Assembly (NCBI RefSeq): GCF_014897985.1
Contig: NZ_JABUZA010000007.1
Coordinates: 1-64,000 of the forward strand
Length of the DNA stretch: 64,000 nt
DNA from: Halomonas colorata
Lineage (GTDB): Bacteria > Pseudomonadota > Gammaproteobacteria > Pseudomonadales > Halomonadaceae
Direction of reading: 5' to 3'
The position numbers and the translations under genes were made by a program. Below the pieces are notes generated by a model. It was not told where the DNA came from, ran no database searches, and saw nothing but the letters and a program-made list of their open reading frames with translations. Positions 44,868 through 54,509 of the stretch are shown here, piece after piece. Position 1 is the stretch's first letter. Each line of letters starts with the position of its first letter.

Positions 44868-46655
44868 ATGAATGTCTATGCCGCGCCGATACGCGATTTG
44901 CGCTTTGTGCTTGAAGAGCTCTTGGCGCACCGTTCACTTAGCTTACCGGGCTTTGAGGATGCCTCGCCTGACTTGGTCGAGGCGGTGCTTGAGGAAGCGG
45001 CAAAACTGGCGGGTGACGTTTGGGGGCCGCTTAATACCATTGGCGACCGCCAGGGCGCTAAACGCCAGAGCGATGGCAGCGTAACAACGCCAGAGGGCTT
45101 TGCAGCCGCCTACCAGGCCTATGTAGAAGGGGGCTGGAACGGCATCGGCGTATCCGAGGCGTTAGGTGGTCAAAATCTGCCTGAAGTGGTGGCCAGTGCC
45201 GTACAGGAAATGCTGCATGGCGCCAATATGGCGCTAGGCCTTTGTCCCATGTTGACCGCGGGGGCTATTGAAGCGCTGGCGCATCACGGCAGTGATGCAT
45301 TAAAGGCGGCCTACCTCCCTAAACTTGTTGAAGGTACCTGGACCGGTACCATGAACTTGACCGAACCCCAAGCGGGGTCGGATCTTTCCAAAGTACGCAC
45401 CAAAGCGGTTCCCGAAGGCGATCACTATCGGTTAAACGGCCAGAAGATCTACATCACCTGGGGTGAACACGACGCCGCTGAAAATATCATCCACTTTGTG
45501 CTGGCGCGCAAACCCGATGCCCCTGAAGGCAATAAAGGCATTTCGCTGTTTCTGGTGCCTAAATTCCTGGTCAATGATGACGGCACTCTGGGTGAGCGCA
45601 ACGACGTGATCTGTACCGCTATTGAGCACAAGCTGGGTATCCACGGCTCGCCCACCTGCTCGCTAAGTTTTGGTGAACAGGGTGGCGCGATAGGGTACTT
45701 GGTGGGTAAAGAAGGGCGCGGCCTGAACCATATGTTCACGATGATGAATGAGGCGCGCCACAAAGTCGGCATTCAGGGGATTGGTGTGGCTGAGCGTGCC
45801 TGTCAGCACGCGTTTGCCTATGCCCGCGAGCGCCAGCAGGGGCGCCTGCCCGCCGCGCGTGGTGGCCAGGAATGTACCATCAGCGAGCATCTGGATGTAC
45901 GGCGCATGCTGCTTGCCATGCGTGCCCGCACTGATGCTCTGCGTGCCTTGGCACTTTACTGCGCCGCTCAACTGGATATCGCCCGCCATGCGCACAATCC
46001 AGCAGAGCGTCAAACGGCCCAGGCGCGTGTCGACATACTCATCCCAGTAGTGAAAAGCTTTTCGACCGATCAGGCGGTAGAGATCGCCTCGTTAGGTGTG
46101 CAGGTGCATGGCGGAATGGGGTATATCGAAGAAACGGGCGCCGCGCAGCTGCTGCGTGATGTACGTATCGCACCGATTTATGAAGGCACCAATGGTATCC
46201 AGGCGCTGGATCTAGCCGGGCGCAAGTTACAGCGCGACAACGGCGAAGCGTTTGCCAGCCTGTTAAAAGATGCGGCTGAAACCGTTGAGAAGCTTAACGC
46301 TGAACCGGCGCTTGGCCACCTGGGGCAGGCGTTAGCCGCCGGGCTTGAAGATTTAAGCGCCGCCCAGCAACAGGTACTTGAACAGGGTAAAGATCCTGAC
46401 CGTGGGCCAGATGCTGTGCAAGGCTATGCAACGCCGTTTTTAAACCTGGTAGGTCACGTGCTGTGCGCCTGGCAGATGGGACAGGCAGCACTTAGCGCGC
46501 AGGCTGCGCTTAACAACGGCAGCGATGACCCTTTCTATACCGCCAAAATGCGCAGCGCCGAGTTTGCGATTATGCAGTGGCTTCCGATTGGGCGCGCCCA
46601 GCGGGCCGTGATCGAAGCGGGCATCCAGTGCTTGAGCGATTTTGAAGTAGATTAA
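44868..46655 (+). CDS. Long-form acyl-CoA dehydrogenase (DmdC-like)
   Basis: This 595-residue flavoprotein is of the long acyl-CoA dehydrogenase class. The opening YAAPIRDLRFVLEELL and SLPGFEDASPDLVEAVLEE match the subfamily that includes DmdC, the 3-methylmercaptopropionyl-CoA dehydrogenase of DMSP catabolism. FAD-contact segment MNLTEPQAGSDLSKVRTKA, QVHGGMGYIEETGAAQLLRDVRIAPIYEGTNGIQ and a ~130-residue C-terminal extension are typical. It is followed by an acyl-CoA ligase and an enoyl-CoA hydratase. Fatty-acid beta-oxidation members share this layout, so DMSP is only one option. Confidence 0.88.
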   Translation: MNVYAAPIRDLRFVLEELLAHRSLSLPGFEDASPDLVEAVLEEAAKLAGDVWGPLNTIGDRQGAKRQSDGSVTTPEGFAAAYQAYVEGGWNGIGVSEALGGQNLPEVVASAVQEMLHGANMALGLCPMLTAGAIEALAHHGSDALKAAYLPKLVEGTWTGTMNLTEPQAGSDLSKVRTKAVPEGDHYRLNGQKIYITWGEHDAAENIIHFVLARKPDAPEGNKGISLFLVPKFLVNDDGTLGERNDVICTAIEHKLGIHGSPTCSLSFGEQGGAIGYLVGKEGRGLNHMFTMMNEARHKVGIQGIGVAERACQHAFAYARERQQGRLPAARGGQECTISEHLDVRRMLLAMRARTDALRALALYCAAQLDIARHAHNPAERQTAQARVDILIPVVKSFSTDQAVEIASLGVQVHGGMGYIEETGAAQLLRDVRIAPIYEGTNGIQALDLAGRKLQRDNGEAFASLLKDAAETVEKLNAEPALGHLGQALAAGLEDLSAAQQQVLEQGKDPDRGPDAVQGYATPFLNLVGHVLCAWQMGQAALSAQAALNNGSDDPFYTAKMRSAEFAIMQWLPIGRAQRAVIEAGIQCLSDFEVD

Positions 46656-46665
46656 TACGCAGCCG

Positions 46666-46696
46666 CAGCCGCCGCCCTTGGGCGGCGGCTGTGTTT
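46666..46696 (+). terminator. GC-rich hairpin after the acyl-CoA dehydrogenase
   Basis: A perfect 12-base stem (46666-46677 with 46680-46691) with a tight turn is followed by TGTTTC. The T run is weak, so it could attenuate rather than stop transcription into the ligase gene. Confidence 0.6.
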
Positions 46697-46797
46697 CTGG
46701 CGATGAAAACAAGCTATAAACCGGTTTAATACAACAAACGCTATTCAGGCGAACACGCTAGCGCAACGGGCAGACTTCGCCAATCAAGGAGCGCTGT

Positions 46798-48426
46798 ATG
46801 TCTTCTATTTTCGAGCAGGATCTTCCCCAAACCGTCGCCAATCATGTACCGCTCTCGCCGCTGACGTTTATAGAGCGTACGGCGTCCATTTACCCCGACT
46901 ATCCCGCTATCGTACATGGCCAGATCCGTCGCAACTGGGCTGAAACCTGGGCACGCTGTCGTCAGCTTGCATCAGCGCTTGAGCAGCGTGGACTTCAGCC
47001 AGGTCAGACGGTGGCCGCCATGCTGCCCAATATTCCTGCGATGTTTGAAGCGCACTTTGGCGTGCCTCTGGCGGGCTGTGTGCTCAATACCCTAAACATT
47101 CGTCTCGACGCTGAGGCGATCAGCTATATGCTGGCCCACGGCGAGGCCAAAGCCATTCTTGTGGACCCTGAATTTTCCGAGGTGGTTCAGGCAGCGGTCG
47201 CCATGCTTGAGCAGAAACCATTGATCATTGATGTTGCTGATATGGAGTTTCTGGGCGATCCCCAAGGCATTGGCGCAGTTGAGTATGAAGCTCTGCTCGC
47301 CGAAGGCGACCCCGACTACGCCTATCGGCTGCCGGATAATGAGTGGCAGGCTATCTCGCTTAACTACACCTCAGGCACTACCGGTAAGCCTAAAGGCGTG
47401 GTTTATCACCACCGCGGCGCCTACCTGAACGCTGTCAGCAACGTGATGGAGTGGGCGATGCCGCATCATCCCATCTACCTGTGGACACTGCCGATGTTTC
47501 ACTGCAACGGCTGGTGTTTTCCCTGGACGATTGCCGCCAATGCCGGGGTCAATGTTTGCCTGCGTAAAGTCGAGCCTAAAAAGGTGATGCAGCTGATTGC
47601 CGATGAGCGCGTCAGCCACTTTAGCGGCGCACCGATTATTCTTAACGGCTTGGTTAACCTGCCCGCTGAAGATAAGCGCGAATTCGACCACCCGGTAAAA
47701 GTGACGACTGCGGGAGCCGCACCGCCAGCCTCGGTGATTGCGGGTATCGAGACATTGGGAATCGAAGTAACCCACGTGTATGGGTTAACCGAAGTGTATG
47801 GGCCGGTAACGGTATGCGCCTGGCGCGAGGCCTGGAACGAGCTACCCCTGGCTGAGCGCGCCACGATCAAATCGCGGCAAGGCGTGCGCTACCATATGCT
47901 GGAAGCGCTGTGTGTTGCCGATCCTGTCAGTCTGGAGCCCGTGCCCAAAGATGGTGAAACCATCGGCGAAATCATGATGCGCGGCAACAACGTGATGAAA
48001 GGTTATCTAAAAAATCCAAAGGCCACGCAGCAGGCGTTAGAGGGCGGTTGGTACCACACAGGTGACCTGGCCGTCTGGCATGCAGACGGCTATATCGAGA
48101 TTAAGGACCGTTCCAAGGACATTATTATTTCGGGCGGTGAAAACATCTCCACTATCGAGGTGGAAAACGCCATCTACGCCCACCCGGCGGTAGAGGAAGC
48201 CGCCGTTGTCGCCAAGCCGGATGAGAAGTGGGGAGAGACGCCCTGTGCTTTTGTAAAATTGAAAATTGGCTATGGCGAGGTTAGTGAAGCGGACATTATT
48301 GCGCATTGCCGCGAGCGGTTAGCCGGCTTCAAGGTGCCCAAAACGGTAGTGTTCAGCGAGTTGCCCAAAACCTCGACGGGCAAGATACAAAAGTTTGTTC
48401 TGCGCGAAGAGGCAAAACAGCATTAA
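46798..48426 (+). CDS. AMP-forming acyl-CoA ligase (DmdB-like)
   Basis: This 542-residue adenylate-forming enzyme has the P-loop YTSGTTGKPKGVVYHH, the HVYGLTEVYGP motif, YHTGDLAVWHADGYIEIKDRSKDIIISGGENIS and the C-terminal catalytic Lys in KTSTGKIQKF. The closest-looking group is the short/medium-chain ligases that include DmdB (methylmercaptopropionate-CoA ligase). It sits between the matching dehydrogenase and hydratase genes, each with its own spacer. Confidence 0.88.
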   Translation: MSSIFEQDLPQTVANHVPLSPLTFIERTASIYPDYPAIVHGQIRRNWAETWARCRQLASALEQRGLQPGQTVAAMLPNIPAMFEAHFGVPLAGCVLNTLNIRLDAEAISYMLAHGEAKAILVDPEFSEVVQAAVAMLEQKPLIIDVADMEFLGDPQGIGAVEYEALLAEGDPDYAYRLPDNEWQAISLNYTSGTTGKPKGVVYHHRGAYLNAVSNVMEWAMPHHPIYLWTLPMFHCNGWCFPWTIAANAGVNVCLRKVEPKKVMQLIADERVSHFSGAPIILNGLVNLPAEDKREFDHPVKVTTAGAAPPASVIAGIETLGIEVTHVYGLTEVYGPVTVCAWREAWNELPLAERATIKSRQGVRYHMLEALCVADPVSLEPVPKDGETIGEIMMRGNNVMKGYLKNPKATQQALEGGWYHTGDLAVWHADGYIEIKDRSKDIIISGGENISTIEVENAIYAHPAVEEAAVVAKPDEKWGETPCAFVKLKIGYGEVSEADIIAHCRERLAGFKVPKTVVFSELPKTSTGKIQKFVLREEAKQH

Positions 48427-48450
48427 AGAAACGACGATACAAGAAGTGAT

Positions 48451-48487
48451 TGCCTCCCAACCAAGCGTTAGCTAGGGTTGGAAGGCA
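48451..48487 (+). other. Stem-loop between ligase and hydratase genes
   Basis: An imperfect inverted repeat (48451-48462 with 48476-48487, one mismatch, 13-base loop) lies in the spacer and has no T run. It may stabilise or process the operon mRNA. Confidence 0.45.
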
Positions 48488-48524
48488 GGCCAGTTAGCGC
48501 CGCCATAACAATGAAGGAGCCAAT

Positions 48525-49298
48525 ATGAGTGAAGCAGTGATTGAGAAGGTCGACAACGACGGCGTGGTACGTCTCACCATTAACCGCCCGAAGGCACTGA
48601 ACGCCCTGAATAGCGAAGTGCTTGCCGCGTTGGAGTCCCATCTGGTTGAGCTTGAAGCCCAGTCCGATCTGCGCGCGGTACTGATTACCGGCGCGGGCGA
48701 GAAGTCCTTTGTTGCTGGTGCGGATATCACCGAAATGCGCGATAAAACGCCCGAGGAGGCCCGCGCGTTTGCAAGCCAGGCGCTGCGTACCATCAAACGT
48801 TTGGAAACCTTGCCAGTGCCGGTGGTCGCGCTGGTGAACGGGTTTTGCCTTGGCGGCGGCTGCGAACTGGCATTGGCCTGCGACTGGGCGGTAGCGAGCG
48901 ACAACGCCGTATTTGGTCAGCCGGAAGTATTGCTGGGCGTGATCCCCGGTTTTGGCGGCACACAGCGCTTGCCGCGCCGTGTTGGCCCGGCGATGGCCAT
49001 TGATCTGGTCACCACCGGGCGCAAGATCGACGCGCAGGAAGCACTGCGTATCGGTCTGGTGAACCGCGTCATGCCCCAGGCTGAGCTGGAAAGCTATGTC
49101 GAAGAATTTACTAAGCAGCTTAAAGGCAATGGTCGGCTATCGGTACGCGGCGCCAAGCAGGCCGTACACGACGGCATGGATCAGGAACTCGACAGCGCTC
49201 TGGCGCTCGAAACCAGCCTGTTTGCGTTCTGCTTCGCCGGTGAAGAGCAGAAAGAGGGCATGGCGGCCTTCGTCGAGAAGCGCAAACCCAACTTTTAA
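48525..49298 (+). CDS. Enoyl-CoA hydratase/crotonase family protein
   Basis: This 257-residue crotonase has the oxyanion-hole segments SFVAGADITEM and GFCLGGGCELALACD. The two catalytic glutamates expected for hydration are in GGCELA and QPEVLLGVIPGFGGTQRL. It would hydrate the enoyl-CoA made by the upstream dehydrogenase. AcuH/DmdD-type activity on methylthioacryloyl-CoA is a possible role. A GAAGGAG box fixes the start. Confidence 0.92.
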   Translation: MSEAVIEKVDNDGVVRLTINRPKALNALNSEVLAALESHLVELEAQSDLRAVLITGAGEKSFVAGADITEMRDKTPEEARAFASQALRTIKRLETLPVPVVALVNGFCLGGGCELALACDWAVASDNAVFGQPEVLLGVIPGFGGTQRLPRRVGPAMAIDLVTTGRKIDAQEALRIGLVNRVMPQAELESYVEEFTKQLKGNGRLSVRGAKQAVHDGMDQELDSALALETSLFAFCFAGEEQKEGMAAFVEKRKPNF

Positions 49299-49316
49299 GC
49301 GCAGGCGTTAATCAAT

Positions 49317-49349
49317 AGAAGCGGGCTCTTGGCCCGCTTCTTCTATTTT
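49317..49349 (+). terminator. Intrinsic terminator between the hydratase and idnD
   Basis: A perfect 10-base stem (49317-49326 with 49332-49341, loop TCTTG) is followed by TCTATTTT. On the other strand the stem is preceded by A-rich sequence, so it may act for both convergent units. Confidence 0.85.
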
Positions 49350-49380
49350 GTGCCCAGAAACGTTTTTGTAACCAGAAACG

Positions 49381-50391
49381 TTACGGCCAGAGTTCAATCA
49401 GCACCTTGCCGGAGATTTCAGAATCCTTGGCGATGGCAAAGGCGTTCTGGGCATCAGCGGCGGGCAGCACATGGGTGATGACATCATCAAAGCGGGCGTC
49501 GGCGGCCAGCAGCGCAATCGCGTCATCGATTTCATCATGAAAGCGGAAGCAGCCGCGTAGCTGAACTTCCTTGGCAATCAGCGGTGCCAGAGCAAGCGGC
49601 TGCGGGGTAGCGGGCATCATGCCAATCTGGGCAATAACGCCTGCACGGCGAACCGCCAGGATCGCGTCGTTGATGGAGGCCGGTACGCCAGTACACTCCA
49701 GCACCACGTCGAATGCTTCTTGGGGAACCTCATCTTCGCCGATGCGGTAGGTGCGCTGCACGCCAAGCGCGCGCGCCCGAGAAAGCGGGCCTTCCAGCAC
49801 ATCGGTAATGCTCACCTCTAAAGCGCCCTTGGCTAGCGCCGCTGCGGCTGCCAGCAGCCCGATGGGGCCTGCGCCGCAAACCAGCACCCGCTGCTTCTCG
49901 ACACCGCCAGCCACTTCAATGCCGTGCAGGCCAACCGCCAGCGGTTCGGCCAGGGCGGCGCGCTTGAGCGGAAGAGAGGAAGGCAGAACCCGTACCATAC
50001 CGGGGTCCACATCCAGATACTCACTCATGCCGCCTTGGGTATGCGGCCAGGTAGAGGCAGAGCCTAGGTAGGCGCCTTCCGGCCACAAGTGCGGCTTGCC
50101 CTCAATGCCTGGCTGGCTTTTGCCAAAAGTGGCGGGGTGGAGGGTAACCGGCGTTCCTGGGGCCAGTTTGCCGCTCGGGTCTTCCTCGACTAAGCCTGCC
50201 ATCTCGTGGCCGGGGATAAGCGGTTCGCGCACCACGAAGGCCCCGTTGGCGCCCTCATGGTAGTAGTGAAGGTCCGAGCCGCAAATCCCGCCAAAGGCCA
50301 TACGCAGCCGAACTTTTCCCGCTGCCAGCTCGGGAAGGGAGAGACTCTCTTCGCGCAGATCCTGCTTACCGTGAATAACTAATGCTTGCAT
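49381..50391 (-). CDS. idnD: L-idonate 5-dehydrogenase
   Basis: This 336-residue zinc-dependent medium-chain dehydrogenase has catalytic zinc ligands in GGICGSDLHYYHEG and GHEMAG, and Rossmann motif CGAGPIGLL. Sequence and neighbours (gluconate 5-dehydrogenase and a GntP permease) identify IdnD, which oxidises L-idonate to 5-ketogluconate. The structural four-cysteine zinc site of many relatives seems absent. It is the third gene of the idnT-idnO-idnD operon, 32 bases after idnO. Confidence 0.9.
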   Translation of the reverse strand: MQALVIHGKQDLREESLSLPELAAGKVRLRMAFGGICGSDLHYYHEGANGAFVVREPLIPGHEMAGLVEEDPSGKLAPGTPVTLHPATFGKSQPGIEGKPHLWPEGAYLGSASTWPHTQGGMSEYLDVDPGMVRVLPSSLPLKRAALAEPLAVGLHGIEVAGGVEKQRVLVCGAGPIGLLAAAAALAKGALEVSITDVLEGPLSRARALGVQRTYRIGEDEVPQEAFDVVLECTGVPASINDAILAVRRAGVIAQIGMMPATPQPLALAPLIAKEVQLRGCFRFHDEIDDAIALLAADARFDDVITHVLPAADAQNAFAIAKDSEISGKVLIELWP

Positions 50392-50423
50392 GGCGTTTCA
50401 TCCCAAAGGGCGGTTCTCGGAGG

Positions 50424-51203
50424 TTAAACCACCGAGGTCATGCCGCCATCAACAAAAATATTTTGTCCGGACACGAAGCTCGAAGCGTCCGAACACAGAT
50501 AGACCAGCGTGCCCACCAGCTCGTCGAAATGTCCCCAGCGTTGTGCAGGAGTGCGTTTTTCAACCCACTGATTGAAGCTTGGGTCTTGCCATAACGCGGT
50601 GTTCATTTCGGTTTTGAAGTAGCCGGGTGAAATGCAGTTGACCTGAATGTTGAAGCGCGCCAAATCGGCAGCCATACCCTGTGTGAGTAGCACAACGCCG
50701 CCTTTGGTTGCTGAATAAGGGGCAATGGTTTCGCGGGCAAGCTTGGACTGTACCGAGCCGATGTTGATGACTTTACCTGAGCCACGTTTGCTCATGGCGG
50801 GAGTCAAGGCTCGGGATACGTAAAACAGGCTCGACAGATTAGTGGCGATAAGTGCATCCCAATCTTGTGTCGCGTATTCGTTGAACGGCGCTCGGCGTTG
50901 AAGCCCGGCATTATTGACCAAGATATCCGGAACGCCGAATTGATCGATAAGGGCTTCCACGGCTTGCTGGGTCGCTTGGGCATCAGTGACATCGAAGCTG
51001 ACGGCTTCAACGCTGGCGCCTGTCTCCTGAGCGATGTTGCAGGCTTCCTCCTTCACGCGGTCTAGATCCCGGCCGTGCAAAATGACGCGAGTGCCTTGTG
51101 AAGCAAGCCCCCTGGCAAGTGCATTGCCCAAGCCCCTTGAGGACCCGGTTATTAGTGCTAGACGGTTGCTAATATCGAAAAGTGCTTTGGTCATCGTGTT
51201 CAC
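50424..51203 (-). CDS. idnO: Gluconate 5-dehydrogenase (5-keto-D-gluconate reductase), SDR family
   Basis: This 259-residue classical SDR has TGSSRGLGNALA at the cofactor site, NNAGLQRRAPF, and a Ser-Tyr-Lys set in IGSVQSKLARETIAPYSATKGG. The LQRRAPFNEY stretch is typical of IdnO. It reduces 5-ketogluconate to D-gluconate, which gluconokinase (60.2 kb) then phosphorylates. It begins one base after the idnT stop, so the two are tightly coupled. Confidence 0.92.
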   Translation of the reverse strand: MNTMTKALFDISNRLALITGSSRGLGNALARGLASQGTRVILHGRDLDRVKEEACNIAQETGASVEAVSFDVTDAQATQQAVEALIDQFGVPDILVNNAGLQRRAPFNEYATQDWDALIATNLSSLFYVSRALTPAMSKRGSGKVINIGSVQSKLARETIAPYSATKGGVVLLTQGMAADLARFNIQVNCISPGYFKTEMNTALWQDPSFNQWVEKRTPAQRWGHFDELVGTLVYLCSDASSFVSGQNIFVDGGMTSVV

Positions 51204-52583
51204 CTAAAACAGCATGAAAATAATAGTGGCGAATATAAAGCCGACAACGGATTCCAGCGCTTGCTGAACTGTCCAGGTCTTTAGCGTCGTCTTGACATCC
51301 ATACCTAAAAGGCGGCCAACCAGCCAGAACCCAGAGTCGTTGACATGCCCCGCAAAGACAGAGCCCGCTGCCGTTGCCAGGGTAATCGCGACTACCTGCA
51401 TGGAGGTAAAATCACCGCCAATCACGGCGGGCGCCATGAGTCCGGCAGCGGTTACCAACGCCACGGTAGCCGAACCCTGAGCCAGGCGCATAATCACGGC
51501 AATCACGTAAGCTGCCAGAATGATCGGAAGACCAATATCGCTGAGGGAGTTAGATAAGGCGTCGCCAATGCCTGACGCCCGAAGCACGCCACCGAACATG
51601 CCGCCGGCGCCGGTAATCAGTACTACCGAGCAAATCGGGCCTAAGGAAGAGTCCAGAACTTTTTCCAACGCGCTGCCCCCGATACCCTGGCGACGACCTA
51701 GTACTAGCATGGCCACTAGCGTTGAAATAAGCAGCGCCACCGGCGTGTTACCGACCGCTGAGAGCAGCTGAAACCATAGCGCGTCGCTATCGACAACACC
51801 CATTGAGCGTAGGAAGTCTAAGCCGGTATTCATGAAGATCAGCACAAGCGGCAGCAACAGCATGCTGATAACCACGCTGACCGAAGGCGGGTTGGTAACG
51901 CTGTCATCGCTGACTTCACCGAACAGCGAGCCAGCGAGAGGGAAGGGGTAGCGCTTAGCGACGATTTTCCCCCACATATAGCCTGATATCCACCAGAGTG
52001 GAAACGCAATCACCACACCGGCAAGCAGTAGCAAACCCAAGTTCGCATTATAAAGTTCTGATGCGGTAACGGGGCCTGGGTGAGGCGGTAGAAATACGTG
52101 CATAACCGAGAACGCTGCAGCGGCGGGCATGGCGTAAAGCAGGACAGGGCCACCCAGACGGCGTGACACGGCAAAGATGATGGGGAGCATAACGATCAAG
52201 CCCGCATCAAAAAAGATTGGAAAACCCATCAACAGCGAGGTAATACCCAAGGCAAAAGGCGCGCGTTTCTCCCCGAATAGGTCGATCATTTTATCGGCAA
52301 GGGCTTTGGCGCCCCCCGATTGCTCCACCAGCTTGCCCAGCATGGCGCCTAGCCCAACCAATAGAGCAACCGCGCCTAGCGTTCCTCCAAAACTATTCAC
52401 CATGGTCGGAACAATGGCGTTGACCGGAATCTGAGTGGCTAGCGCCGTCAGTAAACTCACTAGCATTAGCGCCAGAAAAGCATGCATCTTAAATCTGATG
52501 ATCAATACTAAAAGGGCCAACACCGCTACGGCTGCAATGCCTAGCAGCGGTCCTGCGGACATCGTTTGAGTCCAACCATCCAT
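51204..52583 (-). CDS. idnT: GntP family gluconate/idonate:H+ symporter
   Basis: This 459-residue permease has twelve to fourteen helices of the GntP family: FPIFFDAGLIVMLPIIF, MHVFLPPHPGPVTASELYNANLG and AGHVNDSGFWLVGRLLGMD are family hallmarks. It heads the operon and is preceded by two overlapping GntR-type palindromes, so expression should respond to gluconate or idonate. Whether gluconate or L-idonate is preferred cannot be told; the idnDO context favours idonate. Confidence 0.92.
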   Translation of the reverse strand: MDGWTQTMSAGPLLGIAAVAVLALLVLIIRFKMHAFLALMLVSLLTALATQIPVNAIVPTMVNSFGGTLGAVALLVGLGAMLGKLVEQSGGAKALADKMIDLFGEKRAPFALGITSLLMGFPIFFDAGLIVMLPIIFAVSRRLGGPVLLYAMPAAAAFSVMHVFLPPHPGPVTASELYNANLGLLLLAGVVIAFPLWWISGYMWGKIVAKRYPFPLAGSLFGEVSDDSVTNPPSVSVVISMLLLPLVLIFMNTGLDFLRSMGVVDSDALWFQLLSAVGNTPVALLISTLVAMLVLGRRQGIGGSALEKVLDSSLGPICSVVLITGAGGMFGGVLRASGIGDALSNSLSDIGLPIILAAYVIAVIMRLAQGSATVALVTAAGLMAPAVIGGDFTSMQVVAITLATAAGSVFAGHVNDSGFWLVGRLLGMDVKTTLKTWTVQQALESVVGFIFATIIFMLF

Positions 52584-52607
52584 GCGAGTGCTCCAATAAG
52601 TGAAAGT

Positions 52608-52635
52608 TTGTTACCGGTAATGTTATCGGTAACAT
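52608..52635 (-). promoter_or_regulatory. Two overlapping GntR-type operators upstream of idnT
   Basis: Site one (52608-52623) is TTGTTACCGGTAATGT. Site two (52620-52635) is ATGTTATCGGTAACAT, an exact match to the GntR consensus ATGTTA-N4-TAACAT. They lie 25-50 bases before idnT. A third copy precedes the gluconokinase-gntR genes, which encode the likely repressor. Confidence 0.8.
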
Positions 52636-52824
52636 CGTATAGATTGGCAGCTCCTTGGATACACGACCTTGGTTTAAGATGGCTACAAAAAAATGCCAAA
52701 ATCGTAAAAAGCGGTCTACAGAACTTTAACTGGAGAGGGATATACTGTTTATTTCTAATTTCATTGAGTATTTGTTTTTACCAGTGGCGCATTTCTCGCT
52801 TGGTCTCTTTAAAATGAGGTATTC

Positions 52825-53520
52825 ATGTTTGATCTCTATATCGCCAATAAAAACTACTCCTCATGGTCGCTGCGCCCCTGGGTGCTGATGAAGGCGCTCA
52901 ATATCCCCTTTAAAGAGTACGTTATGCCATTTGAAGGAGGGACCGGCGTAAGCTACGCCACGTTTAAGCGCTTTTCGCCCTCAGCGCTAGTGCCCTGCTT
53001 GGTCGATAAAGAGCTCGCCGTGTGGGATTCGCTTGCCATTATTGAGTATGTGGCCGAGCAACACTCTAAGGTGTGGCCACAGGATGTCGCAGCACGCGCC
53101 TGGGCGCGCTCGGCCAGCGCCGAAATGCATAGCGGCTTTGCGACCTTGCGAAATGAATGCCCCATGAACTGCGGGGCACGCGTTGCGCTTGATGATTTAT
53201 CGAGTGCTCTCAAGGCCGATATGGCGCGGCTGGATGAACAGTGGCAGCAGGGGCTTTCACGCTTTGGCGGGCCTTTTCTAGCCGGTAAAGACTTTACCGC
53301 GGTGGATGCCTTCTATGCGCCAGTCGTATTTCGCGTGCAAACATTTGGTTTGCCGCTGAGCGAAGCATCCCAAGTATACGTAAAACACATGCTGGCACAG
53401 CCAGCCATGCAGGCGTGGTACCAGGACGCACTTGAAGAGCGCTGGCGCGAGCCCAGCCATGAAGCAGATACGCTAAAGCAGGGTACGCTAACCGCCGATT
53501 ATCGTAAGGCCTGCCCATAA
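52825..53520 (+). CDS. Glutathione S-transferase family protein
   Basis: This 231-residue protein has an N-terminal thioredoxin-like domain (LYIANKNYSSWSLRPWVLMKAL) with the conserved PALVPCLVDKELAVWDSLAIIEYV glutathione-binding stretch. An all-helical C-terminal domain contains the ASAEMHSGFATLRNECPMN segment common in a large proteobacterial GST group. It is single, with a GAGG box. The physiological substrate is unknown. Confidence 0.9.
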   Translation: MFDLYIANKNYSSWSLRPWVLMKALNIPFKEYVMPFEGGTGVSYATFKRFSPSALVPCLVDKELAVWDSLAIIEYVAEQHSKVWPQDVAARAWARSASAEMHSGFATLRNECPMNCGARVALDDLSSALKADMARLDEQWQQGLSRFGGPFLAGKDFTAVDAFYAPVVFRVQTFGLPLSEASQVYVKHMLAQPAMQAWYQDALEERWREPSHEADTLKQGTLTADYRKACP

Positions 53521-53711
53521 CCGGCGATGCATCAGGTAAACTAGGCTTTGTACGAAAACTGCTTGCGCTCGACCATACGGCGTTAAAAACCAGATCAAAA
53601 TACTCATTTACACAAGTAAACTCCGTTTTTTCACTGATTTTTTCCTTGTCTGGTCTTCGCTCAGCTACTTTTCGCGCAAACCCTAGCGAATATTTACCGA
53701 TGGAAAACCCC

Positions 53712-54251
53712 ATGGCCCTTAGCGCAACGCCTTATAAAGTCGATATCAACCTCACCGATTTGGATCGTGGGGTATATGAAACGTTACGGTTTACCGTGGC
53801 GCGTCACCCTTCTGAAACAGAAGAGCGGATGAGCGCACGGCTAATTGCCTATGTACTTTGGTACAGCGAAGCGATCGCATTTGGGCGCGGCCTTTCCGAT
53901 GTGGATGAGCCCGCCCTTTGGGAAAAAAGCCTGGATGGCCGAGTGCTCCACTGGATCGAAGTAGGTTTGCCGGATGCCGAGCGCTTGACGTGGTGCTCGC
54001 GCCGTGCTGAGCGGGTGTCGCTGCTCGCCTACGGGCGTATTGATGTGTGGGAGAACAAGGTATTACCTAGTGTGAGCAACCTTAAAAATGTTCACGTGGC
54101 TGCCTTGCCTCAAGAAGCGCTAGCGACCATTGCTCAAAACCTGCCCCGGGCGATCAATTGGGCCATCATGATTAGTGAAGGATCGTTGTTTATCACTGAT
54201 GAAATAGGCCAGCATGAAATTACTCCCCAATGGCTTTTAGGCGACCGTTAA
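53712..54251 (+). CDS. yaeQ: YaeQ family protein
   Basis: This 179-residue protein corresponds to E. coli YaeQ in length and sequence: MALSATPYKVDINLTDLDRGVY at the start, RHPSETEERMSARLIAYVLWY, and TWCSRRAERVSLLAYG. The fold is PD-(D/E)XK-nuclease-like and the function is uncertain. The ATG at 53712 gives the usual family start. ATGs at 53700 and 53646 would only add unrelated residues. Confidence 0.9.
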   Translation: MALSATPYKVDINLTDLDRGVYETLRFTVARHPSETEERMSARLIAYVLWYSEAIAFGRGLSDVDEPALWEKSLDGRVLHWIEVGLPDAERLTWCSRRAERVSLLAYGRIDVWENKVLPSVSNLKNVHVAALPQEALATIAQNLPRAINWAIMISEGSLFITDEIGQHEITPQWLLGDR

Positions 54252-54509
54252 GCTTCATTCTCGGGCAAGTTCTACTACGCTTTTTATTAGCCTAGCTACT
54301 TACCAGTTCTACTAGGCTGTTAAGTAGTGCTACTACGCTATAAAAGCCAGGATTAAGAATTTTTAAGAAAAACGCGTTAAATGACGTTTGTTGAAGATAA
54401 TTAACCTTGTTTGCTTGCTATCTTTTTGCACATTTACATACAATCAGCAATGTTTGTTGGCGCATTACTCTGCGTTAACACGGTTTGCCCCTCACTCAAG
54501 GAACGAGCA

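Noticed and set aside
44868..49298. Complete DMSP demethylation pathway
   Set aside because: No dmdA or DMSP lyase gene is present in the window, so only a DmdB/DmdC/AcuH resemblance is claimed.
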